Shown here piece after piece: positions 1 through 11,700 of a stretch of 38,220 nucleotides of DNA; position 1 is the first letter of the stretch, and each line of letters begins with the position of its first letter. The translations under genes and the position numbers were made by a program. This DNA is from Reclinomonas americana ATCC 50394 (Eukaryota; Jakobida; Jakobea; Jakobida). The stretch spans positions 1 to 38,220 of the forward strand of contig PS015290.1 of assembly GCA_048213135.1 (NCBI GenBank), read 5' to 3'. The notes under the pieces were generated by a model. It worked only from the letters and a program-made list of their open reading frames with translations, searched no databases and was not told where the DNA came from.

Positions 1-227
1 CTCGCGTCATGCAGCAGTGAGATCCGACAACTTCCCTCCCTCACGATCAATGCAAGGAAGCTGAGATGCGAGCACCCAGATGCAAGCAGCGAGATGCGAC
101 CCAGCCTCCGCCACTCCCCACTGCATCACCAGCCACTGTCTCTCCCTGATGACTTCTGATGCAGTGTGAAGTCTGAGGATGGTCGAGACTGTCTTTTCCT
201 GCGTGTGTCCAAGGGGCAGCGAGTCTG
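1..227. other. 3' flank of the coiled-coil gene, nothing recognised
   Basis: No open frame or motif that I can support. It lies just downstream of the stop codon of the minus-strand gene ending at 228, so it probably holds that gene's 3' untranslated region. Confidence 0.3.
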
Positions 228-904
228 TTATTCAGAAGAGATGGTGCCCTTGGCTTTGATCAGCTGGGTACGGACGTCTAGATCGGTGAATGAGTGAGAT
301 AGTTTGTCGTGCATGCGATTAGGAGGAGCGAGTCTGCTGCTTGGAGGAGACGCTGCTGTTATGATCTTCTCTGTTGCGATAGCTTGTATGAGCGAAGAGC
401 AAGAGCGAGACAACTGATGTTTGCGATTGTCACCTCACGCTCTCTGCTCTATGTATGCGTCTCCAATTCTTCTCGTGTACTCTTCTTCTTTCATTGGAGG
501 GGTTGTCACCTCGTGCATCATCGACCATGGCGTCGGCGCTCCGCCCGCTGCTGCATCTCCTGCTGCAGTGCACGCAGTTCCTGTCGCAGAGCCGCCTCTC
601 TCGCCACCCTGTGCCATCGCACACCATGAGCAGACAGTCACTACTTTCGTCAGTGATCCACGCACTGCTCTCCGTGCTGTCGCGTCAGTTCCTCCAGCTC
701 CTGCTCCAGCTCTCGTGCCTCGTCTTCCAGTTGCGAGTTGACAAACAGCAGACCTGTCATGAGCACAGAAGAGTGAGAAAAAGAGTGAGAGGCGCAGTAC
801 TGTGCTGAGGGTGTTCACCATTCTCCTCCCGTTCACTCTTGGCGGCGGCCTCCTCGACAGAGAGTCGCTGCTGGCAGCAATCCTTCAGCACGGTACAGTG
901 CAGC
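228..904 (-). CDS. C-terminal exons of a coiled-coil protein
   Basis: Four exons read right to left: 819-904, 666-753, 526-608 and 228-370 (stop TAA at 228-230). Phases match at all three joins (1, 2, 1), with donors GTGAAC, GTGCGT and GTCGAT and acceptors ending CAG. The joined product is Glu/Gln/Leu/Arg-rich with heptad spacing, for example VEEAAAKSEREE, LEDEARELEQELEEL and ALRQELRALQQEMQQ, followed by a 47-residue non-coiled C-terminal tail ending TISSE. No catalytic domain is visible. The coil suggests oligomerisation or scaffolding, but this is inference. The first exon opens in phase 2, so the gene continues upstream; the coil exons at 3181-3479 on the same strand, beyond the gap-filled repeat region, may belong to it. 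Family not recognised. Confidence 0.62.
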
Positions 905-1430
905 CTACAACGCGGGGGTGAGCATCGTAGTCACTGCTTTCCTTCTTTCGTTGAGAGGAAGTTGAGAACGAAAGGATTGGTGGCAGTTTGCTTTCACCGT
1001 CCCATTCTTATGTCTCGTTTCTCTTCATTCTCTTACTTCGATCCACTTGCGCGCACTTGCAACAATCATCTCAGTATTCCAAATAGGTCATGTCGTCACA
1101 AAAACAGAACGAGAACTATGATCTCTGGTGCTGCATGAGCTCCGTATCGGGCATCTCCATAATTACTCCTTGTTCGCTGTCTCTCCATCTCTTCACACCA
1201 ACACGTGCCGATTGCAAATGGCAGCACTCTCGCTTCCACAATCTCTTGTCTTCCACCACTTCCAGCATCCCCAACAAGTGGCAAATGGTGAAGACGTGCC
1301 CTGTTAACACTCTCGCTTCCCCCTTCGATTCTCATCACCCCACCCACGTTTTCTTGTCTCCTTCCGTGAACCAATGCCAAAGGTAGGAACGGGATGCCTC
1401 AACAGCACTTTCGCTCTCTTCTCCCTGCCC
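905..1430. other. Probable intron or intergenic DNA without an assignable exon
   Basis: About 500 bases between the coiled-coil exons and the simple-sequence tract. A short minus-strand open stretch near 1120-1270 reads like helix (MLEVVEDKRLWKRE) but I found no pair of splice sites that joins it in phase to its neighbours, so it is not called as an exon. Confidence 0.35.
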
Positions 1431-3180
<1,750 letters not shown>

Positions 3181-3479
3181 CAATTTCTCTCTTGCCTCTC
3201 TCTCATCTCTCTCTCCTTATGTAACTGCACGGCCTCCTCACTCTCTCTGTGGAGAGAGGCCAGCTCCTCACGCTGCGCACAGAGAGCTCTGCGCGTGCTC
3301 TCCACTTGGGCGCGTTGTTGGTCAATGACTGCGCGCATGACCTTGATTCACGCGCAGTGAGTGAGAGAGTTTGTGAGAGAGAGAGAGAGAGAGGGAACTG
3401 AAGAGCATGTTGCGCACTTCATGGTCACTGCGGAGAGACTCAAGCCGCCGAAGAAAGTCGTCCATTGCGCGCACTTCAA
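3181..3479 (-). CDS. Coiled-coil exons of an unidentified protein
   Basis: Two exons on the minus strand. The first, 3418-3479, reads MDDFLRRLESLRSDHE and ends at a GTGCGC donor. The second begins at 3341 after acceptor AATCAAG and joins in phase 0, giving VMRAVIDQQRAQVES, CAQREELASLHRES and EEAVQLHKERE, a clear heptad pattern. The right exon's 3' end is undefined because the sequence runs into the CA repeat and an assembly gap; the frame meets a stop near 3178, so a donor must lie before it, possibly the GTGCAG just after the EEA codons. Function unknown. Strand and style match the exons at 228-904 (about 2.2 kb further on) and the duplicated module at 3620-4507, so the three groups may be one gene. 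Confidence 0.55.
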
Positions 3480-3619
3480 CTGGGATTAATTGCGGGAACG
3501 CGAGCAATGACAAACACAAATGTCCACTTTTCACTTTTGACTTCTGGAAGGGCACTTGCCAGTTGCTTCCCACAAAGTTCAAGCGGCAGCCGAAAACTAG
3601 TCCACCGCCCTGTACTTGT

Positions 3620-4507
3620 GCATATTCGCGTGACAATCTCGGCAGTTGAACACGTATGAGTCAGGCATTCCATCCGTGGAGTTCAGCTCTTCCACGTTTT
3701 GTGCTGCGCGCAACAACAGGGATGAGCTGGTACACACATGTAAGACTTGCGTAAACAAACAAGCGCCGCTGTTACCGACGAAGCACGGGAAACAGCACCG
3801 CGAATACAAGAAGTCATTATCTCTGGAGAACTGCGTAAAATGTCAACAAGATCTCCCACAGCGACGGGTAAGAGCGACGAGCACAACGCACCGCGTACTT
3901 CTTGCGTATTCGGTGTCTCTGCCGCGTTTGATACGGGCTGTCGCCTGCATTGGCATAATCACAAGTACAATCAGAACAAAGTATCGCGATGAGTCGCAAT
4001 TATTGTACTCAACAGCAGCAAACGCAGTAGTCGTGCCAGGTAACTTCTCTCCCTTGCAACCAAGCCCTGCACATTGCCGCTCTTGTCAGTTCCCAGCATC
4101 ACACTCAGTCGCTTCACATGTAACATTTGCAACGAACTCAAGTTCTGCCTGTACGCGACAGGGACAGAATAATGTGGCAAGACAAAGCGCTTCGTATCTG
4201 AGGCAGGAAAACTGGCAGCCAGCATACTAAGAACATTGCACCCACCCAATTCTCATTCAGAAAATCCCGCAGCTCACCAGCCCAACGTCGAGATAATCGC
4301 GGCGAACGAAAGTAGGACCATTTGCGCCTTGAACCGAGTACACATCTGGCATCCCTCCTTTATGGACAAATTTCAACACATCCTGCCCTGCGCTTGTTTT
4401 AGACCAAAATGCGTTCACAAGCGATGCCTCAGTTGCAACTCACCGAGGAAACACGGATAGCAGAACCGCGACAGGAAGAAGTCCCTCGTGTTGTCGTTCT
4501 TCTCAAA
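3620..4507 (-). CDS. Unidentified protein with a duplicated two-exon module
   Basis: Two copies of a two-exon unit. Copy A: 4444-4507 and 4278-4387. Copy B: 3776-3830 and about 3620-3703. The first exon of each begins in phase 0 after an acceptor CAG, starts with Phe, and ends in a related motif (SRFCYPCFL in A, SRCCFPCFV in B) before a phase-1 donor. The second exon of each carries GMPD plus Tyr (GMPDVYSVQG in A, GMPDSYVFNC in B). Shared phase and motif order point to exon duplication. Possible linking exons between the copies read SSLQMLHVKRLSVMLG (donor GTTGCA) and ATARIKRGRDTEYARS. I do not recognise the family. The paired cysteines might bind metal or form disulphides, but nothing proves it. 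Start, stop and relation to the coil exons downstream are unresolved. Confidence 0.45.
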
Positions 4508-4985
4508 CTGCGATGTATGAACGGCTTACTCGACGAAAAACTGACTTATTATCGTTTGACATATCGATTCATACCCAGTTCTTTTCTCGATTACGGAACG
4601 ATTGTCGAATTTGGTACGCGCCGTCATCTGAGTGTTGTGTCGATTGGAATGAACAGAAAAAGCAGTCCTGTCTCTCTCTCTCTCACACACACACGCAACA
4701 GCAGCTGCAGCAGCAGCAGCTAAGCCAGTCATGCCACGATACATCCCTTTCTTCGACCCATGCCCTGAAATCAGAACGTGTGTCAAAACAACTTGGAGAC
4801 TGGAGCTTGCCGCACTTGTGCCACCTTGGACAAACCGAGTTTCAGCAAGCGGGAAACAAGGGGAAAAACAAGCACACATACACAGCTTGATCCTAGAGAA
4901 ACAGGAGAACTGTGCGCACAGCAAATATGAAGACATTCAGATTCGTGATGAACTTGCAAGACACAAGGTTGCATCGGCCTCTCAC
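4508..4985 (-). other. Unresolved 3' end of the RING-kinase gene and 5' end of its neighbour
   Basis: Two alternative terminal exons would each complete the RING-kinase frame in phase 0. One follows a TCTCTAG acceptor near 4889 and stops after about 16 codons (DQAVYVCLFF start). The other is 4729-4774, starting GMGRRKG and ending TGA. Both are weak. A CA/GCA microsatellite lies at 4684-4720. No promoter or start codon for the downstream minus-strand exons could be fixed. Confidence 0.3.
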
Positions 4986-7584
4986 CAGGCCAGTCCCGCT
5001 TTCCATCACACTGCCATAGTGGAAGCGGCGCACAGGTGCCGGACTCGAGTGCACCCCAGCTGACACTGGCGCCTTCTCTGCAAGTCTGACATCCAACTGC
5101 AGTGAAAAATGAGAAACAAATACCGAAGCAGTAGTTGCGCGAAGAGCTTGAGGCAGAACTTCAGTAACCCGCTGCTGAGCAGCTCGCAGATCCTCCTACA
5201 ATCACCGCAAAGTAAGTTCTCTCAGCCTTAATCGCTCAAGACTCAACTCAGCTCGACACGAAATCAAAGACCTGTGTGGCCACCAACTGCGTCTGCAACT
5301 GGCGCATTCTGGATTCCGCGGCTGTCAGCATATTCTGTTTCTCTCGTGCGCCAGCCGCCAACTGCGTCTGCAATTGGCGCACGTTGGCTTCTGCAGTTGC
5401 CAACATGCTCTGCTTCTCCTGTGCTGAAGCCTCAGCTGCGGCGGCCCGAGCTTGGCACTGTTGCGCACTCAGTTTGACTTCTGTCACCTGGCCGCGTAAC
5501 CACTCATTTTCACGAATACACGCCTCCTGTCTCACTGGTGAGACAAAGATTTGAATGGCCGTGATGTCATAGACTACAGCACACACTGACCAGACGCATT
5601 TGCATCGTTGCCAACTGCATAATCTAGATTGTCAGAAAATCCAGATCACCACGGTGTATGAAGGAGCAAATGGGTTCATACCTGGGATCGAAGATCCTCA
5701 TTGCTGCAAACAAGCTGCACCCAACAACAGCAGCAAGTAAGTAAGAAACAATGCTCACAACTGCGACGGCTGCGCGCGAGGCACCTCCTGCCTGTAGTCG
5801 GCATGCAGCATGTTCTGCGAACAGGAGTGCGAGAGACAGTGAGGGCCTACAACCTCGCTTCCAGCAAATGATACGGAACTCGCAGTACTTCCGCAGCGGC
5901 CGAGTCGACCATGAGCCGACGTTCTCCTTCCTTGGATGCACAAACACAGATGAGGCCAGCTGTAAGTGCGTCGCTGCGAAGAGAGAATTGCGAACCTGCG
6001 GAACGCCATCTTCACTGGCCCACGCGCTTCGCACGTGAAGCAACCGCAAGAGAAGATCGACGGCAGATGGACGAGCCAGCGGGTTACCAGCCTGCGCAGT
6101 ATAAGCTCAGCACCAATATTTTATAAATGAAATCCTAGAGCCACACATCCACACGCAACCCAAGCGTCCTCCAGTGCCTGCTGCATGCCAGCTGGAATTG
6201 CATCCAGTGGGGGTCGACCACCCTGTGCAAGTCGCATTGCAACCTGCACACAGCGACCTGTCAGGCAACACAGCTCAGTGGACCGCCAGAGGAACACTCA
6301 CCGCCATGGGACCACGGTCGTGAATGTCAGAAAACGGCAGCTCAGCGCGGAACACCACCCACATGAGCATGGCCACGGAGAATATGTCACAGGAGGAGTC
6401 ATAATGCTGCAACAAAGAGGGCAAGTGAGTTTGGGAACGAGAGAAAGGGCCACATGTCACTCTGCACTCACCTCTCCACTTGTCACCTCCGGCGCCGTGT
6501 ATCTGCAGCTCGCCGAAGTGATTAGATCATCCGAGAGTGTCACACACACACACACACACGCGCGCACGCACGCACGCACGCACACACACAGTGAGACAGA
6601 GAGAGAAAGAGCGGATCGATCACATTCACTTCTTCTTCCTCTATCTGTCCTTAGTCAATCACTCTCTCGTGTACATACAAGAGACCGACGTGTGCGGTGA
6701 ACGCAACAAAGGACTGCCGACCCCAGCTGTCATTGTGATGGACACTGTCGACGTGCGAGCCAGGCCAAAATCCGCCAGCCGAAACTTGCCATTCTCATCC
6801 ACCAGCACGTTTTCAGGCTTGATGTCGCGATGAATGAAGCGGCCTCGGTGCAGGTTCACAAGCCCACGCATCACGGCAATGCAAATGTCCAAACGCTGAT
6901 GAGAATGCGGTCAACGCGCAGAACAACAGTCCGCTTGGGCACTCGCCCAACACGCACCTGCATTCGAGTCAACTGTTCCTTACGTACAAAGAGCACGTCA
7001 GCAAGTGAACCACCGGGGCAGTAATCCATAATGTAACCGGGTCCGTCGGGGGCATCCAACACCACACCGTACACCACGACAATGTTAGGATGCCTTCACG
7101 AAATGTCAGTCATCATCGCAAGCCGCGCAAAGCGTTTGGCCCTCGCACGCACCGCACTCGCATAGCCAACGACGCCTCCTCAAGCACCTTCTCCGTGACC
7201 GCACGCCGAGCGTCCGCATTCGCCGAGCGGAACAACTTGAGCGCAAACGACGTCGAGTGCTGCCACTCAATGCGGTACACCACCGCGCTCGCACCATCCC
7301 CGAGCCGCTCCCTGACTTGCACATCGGCAAACGGCACCTGTGGTGCGTCGTCCACAGCAGGCGACCGTTTCCGTTGCTGTTCCTTGACCGCACGGCGAAG
7401 GGGCGCCAGTGCCTCCAGCGTCTCCACCAGCGGCCTGTTGATTTCGAAGGCGTAATCGGCCGGAACCCGGCCCTGCATCTCAGCGCCGACAGCGTGGTAT
7501 ACACCGCGGCACACGGGGCACGATGGGGTGCGGTGGAGACGAGCGCACTCAGAGCACCTGGAGATTGACATAAGAGAGAAAAAA

Positions 7585-7683
<99 letters not shown>

Positions 7684-8685
7684 AGACGAGTAGAGAGAGA
7701 CGAGACGTAGACGAGTAGACGACTACGTAGAGTACGACGTACGACGTACGGTACGTAACGTCGTACGTACGGTACGTACGTANNNNNNNNNNNNNNNNNN
7801 NNNNNNNNNNNNNNNNNNNNNNNNNNNNNNNNNNNNNNNNNNNNNNNNNNNNNNNNNNNNNNNNNNNNNNNNNNNNNNNNNNNNNNNNNNNNNNNNNNNN
7901 NNNNNNNNNNNNNNNNNNNNNNNNNNNNNNNNNNNNNNNNNNNNNNNNNNNNNNNNNNNNNNNNNNNNNNNNNNNNNNNNNNNNNNNNNNNNNNNNNNNN
8001 NNNNNNNNNNNNNNNNNNNNNNNNNNNNNNNNNNNNNNNNNNNNNNNNNNNNNNNNNNNNNNNNNNNNNNNNNNNNNNNNNNNNNNNNNNNNNNNNNNNN
8101 NNNNNNNNNNNNNNNNNNNNNNNNNNNNNNNNNNNNNNNNNNNNNNNNNNNNNNNNNNNNNGTGCGTATGTGAGTTGAGTGCGCGCGTGTTCCGTGTTTC
8201 TTTGCTTTCTCACGCAAAAACGGAACTTTACAACTGCAGCCACATCCACCTGCAGCATCTGAGCAAACGGGCGGACAAAATGCAGCTCCGACAACAGCAA
8301 TCTTCGGAAGCAGCGGTTGCACTGTGGATAGAGATAAGCTGCTGTACCGTACATCCGCCTTGGCCGAGAGAGAGAGAGAGAGAGATGAGCGATCAGTGTA
8401 TCGTCTGCAAATGGCAAAGTAATGACACGGATCTGGAGTTCCATTTGCGATGAGGAGACTTCTCTCTCTTACTCACTCGCTCTCAGTTTCCCTTCTCTCT
8501 CCGCCACCACTGCGCAACATGGCATGCCCACGCCCACACGGCACAATCACCGGTGTGCACTCGGTCGGCTGATCATCGCGCGCGGGACCAAACACATCCA
8601 TGCACACTGGACAGCGCAGAACATCGTCGAGGACCGCAAATGGGTCGTCGTCTCCTCCACTGCCACTGCCACTGCCTCGACCCAT
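4986..8685 (-). CDS. RING finger - protein kinase - coiled-coil protein
   Basis: Fourteen exons, all phase-consistent: 8519-8685, 7153-7557, 6958-7093, 6708-6895, 6487-6502, 6302-6406, 6160-6243, 5996-6091, 5785-5814, 5682-5714, 5591-5614, 5272-5526, 5124-5195, 4986-5096 (574 codons, 3' end open). Residues 25-72 form a C3HC4-type RING (C25, C28, C43 or C50, H54, C57, C60, C69, C72), implying E3 ubiquitin ligase activity. The kinase spans about 134-380: Gly loop RLGDGASAVVY, Lys163, HRDIKPEN with catal. Asp260, DFG 278-280, APE 302-304 and Arg of subdomain XI in NPLARPSAV. All catalytic residues are present, so it should be active. Residues 400-540 form a coiled coil with a 25-residue internal repeat ending RQLQTQL. 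RING followed by kinase recalls plant KEG, but without its ankyrin/HERC2 part. ATG at 8685 was chosen; another in-frame ATG is at 8736, only 40 bp from the ABCG stop. Substrate unknown. Confidence 0.86.
7558..8518. repeat. First intron of the RING-kinase gene: (GA)n, CGTACG-rich DNA and a gap
   Basis: The intron splits the RING between His54 and Cys57. It holds an uninterrupted GA run of about 90 bases (7588-7678), then about 100 bases made almost only of overlapping CGTAC/GTACG palindromes (7680-7782), then an assembly gap at 7783-8161. The donor is GTTGCG at 8518 and the acceptor CTCCAG at 7558-7563. Confidence 0.85.
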
Positions 8686-8776
8686 CAATGACGAAGCAAA
8701 AGAGACGTAAAACGCGGACATGGGGGACGCGGACATACGTCATCGTACACTTCTTATTTTTTTGCATTGTAGCTCG

Positions 8777-11700
8777 CTACGCCACCCGCTTGCGTGCCGA
8801 CAGAACCAGCACAAACATGCCGAGGAGGCGCCAGAACACCATGATCACGAATAGCAAGATGAACGCCAGCCAGATGTTGTTCTGCGTACGGATCACGACA
8901 AGTAAGGCACATACAATACGGAAAAACGCTGATATCCACCACCACGCAACATCGACACCCAGCGTCTTGATCACGTCCTCTCCTGGAGAGGGGGCTGTCA
9001 GTCAGGCGAAGGACACATAAGGCATGACGGCGGTGATGCGAAACATACCAGTTCGATAGACGCACAGCTGACCAGGAACGCACTGGAAGACGACGCCGGA
9101 AAACTGCACAGCAAGAGAGAGGAATGGTGAGTGGCAATGAAAGGGAGGGAGAGCAAGGGAGAGGGCGAGGGAGAGAGAGAGAGAGGAGAGCACAGAGAAT
9201 GAGAGAGCGCGAGAGAGGGAGAGAGAGGGAGAGAGAGAGAGAGAGGAGAGACCCAGAAGAAAGAGTGTGAGAGATAAAGGCAGATCGAGTCTTCCATTGA
9301 CCAAGTGCAGTTTCGTGACATACAGGCAGACCGTGGCAAACTGCAAGCTGCAGCACTTCGCTGAAACCCACTCAAAAGCACAGAACATCCAGCACACAGG
9401 GACGCAGAGAAAGGGACAGACAGCGAACTCATGCACGATTCACGTGAAGAATCGTGCGCGAAACGCAGGAAATGAATAGCTATAGCTCTACCACATCGCC
9501 AACACCCAATCAAGCTGCCCAGAGAGAGGCACAGACGGAACTCTCACAACATTCGCCAATACGTACGAACACTCAGTCTTGTACGCTCTCACGTCGCCGA
9601 CACTCATACCACAAGGCCAAGAGCACGCAGGGAGAGAAAGTACACACAACGACCCCTCCTCCTTCACGCACCTCATTCGTCACCAAAATCTGGAACACGT
9701 ATCGCGGGAACGAAATGTACGAAATCCATCTCTGTGACAGCAATCAGCGAACGCACACACCACAGCAGAAACACTGTGTCTGTGAAGACGTACCAGGAAG
9801 GAAGGAATGTCGCTCTGCCACGACATAAATACTCAAGATATGAGCAATCGGGAGACTGAGCGAAAGTGTTTCAGATTCATACCAGCTGCACAAAGAAGCC
9901 TGAATGCGGTGGCAAGCACAACATGATCGGGAATATAAGCACATCAGCAGGCGAAAATCGGGCGAGTTATGCGCGACAAGACAAACCAGCAAACAAAATC
10001 TGCGGAGAACACAGCGATTAATGGTGAGTCAATCTCGTTCTGCTCTAACTCGTCTCGCTCTCTCCCTCCCTCCCTCCCTCCCTCCCTCTCTCCCTCCTTC
10101 CTTTACACGCAACTTGAATCAACGTCACCACCGGACCAAGCACCGTGCCAACGCCCGTGTTCGGCACCGCCGCCGAGATCATCATGCCCAACGCGTGCGA
10201 CACCAGCGCCGTCATAATCGCCGTGCAGATCGTGATCAAAAAGTTGGTGAAGCCGCTGTTCAAGTTCGTCAACCCTGTCACGCAGCAGTGAGGAGAGTGA
10301 GGAGTGATGCATCCCTCGGCGCTTGTCGATAGATACGCAACAGTACACGAGGCAAACGTAGATGATGATGGACACGATCTGCGTGTTGTGATCAGCGGAG
10401 AAGAAGGGAAAGGAGCTAAACGAGACAACGTACTTGAGAAGGCATGTCGGCAATGACACGAGCCGCTGCGCATATCGACCACCGGACAAAAAATGCAGAA
10501 GGATTACCGACAAGCACCACAGACAGAAAAAACAAGCAAATGCACGAACACCACACAAAGCACAAACGAACATGCGCACAAACAGCAGATTAACAGTCAC
10601 AGACACACGTACGAACAAGTGGGCACACACATGCACACAAGCAAACGAATGCAAGGTCACAACACAAAGCACAAACAAACGAGCGCACAAACAGCAGCAT
10701 CACAGTCACAGATACACATTGATTGACGACACAGATACGTGAACGTGAGCGCACGGACAGAGAAGTATGCGCACGTACGAACACATGTGAACACACACAC
10801 ATGGACCACGCACACACACGCATAGAAGCAAAATGAATGCGAGGACGCGACACAAAGCACAATCAACATGCGCACAAAACAGCAGATTCACAGTCACAGA
10901 CACACATTGATTGCACATACGTGAACGTGAGCGCATGGGCAGAGAAGCATGCACACGTACGCATTCACGGGAACACGCACACACACGCACACAAGCAAAC
11001 GAATGCACGGGTTGACACGACAAAAAGCACAAACAACATGCGCACAAACAGTAGATTCACAGTCACGGACACACGTACGAACACGTGGGAACACACACAT
11101 ATAGACCACGCACACACACGCACACAAGCAAACGAATACACGGTCACAACACAAAGCACAAACAAACGAGTGCACAAACAGCAGATTCACAGTCACAGAC
11201 ACACATTGATTGCACAGACACGTGAACGTGCATGCATGGACCAAGTGATACGTACACGAACGCATCCACGGGAACACGCACACACATATACCACGAAAAC
11301 ACACAATCAAGGGAGCACAATAACGAGGACAGAATACACGCACACAGAGACCACGCCCAAATCCATACACAAATTCCAGTTGACATGAGTTACATGTTTC
11401 CACCGCGCAGAAATCACACACAGGCAAACACAAATACAAGGTCACAAGGGAAATGAGTTTCATGTTTTCAACGCCACACGACACATGAAATGCACACACA
11501 GCGAACCGTAATATGGGCCAGTGCGGTAACTGCACACGCATCAACGTGAACAACACAATTCAAGCAGCCAAGCATCAACACACAGAACAAACCAGTTCGA
11601 CGCGCGTTCTCGCAAGAAAATCTCCTTCTCGGCAGGGAAGACTTGCACAACGCCGTTGAGCTGCACCACGAGAATCAGTGATCACCTAACAAGTCAACAA

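Noticed and set aside
10434-11556. Open frames of up to 220 codons rich in Cys/Val on the minus strand and His/Thr on the plus strand
   Set aside because: They are translations of the CA-rich minisatellite; the real ABCG exon 11507-11529 is read in a different context.
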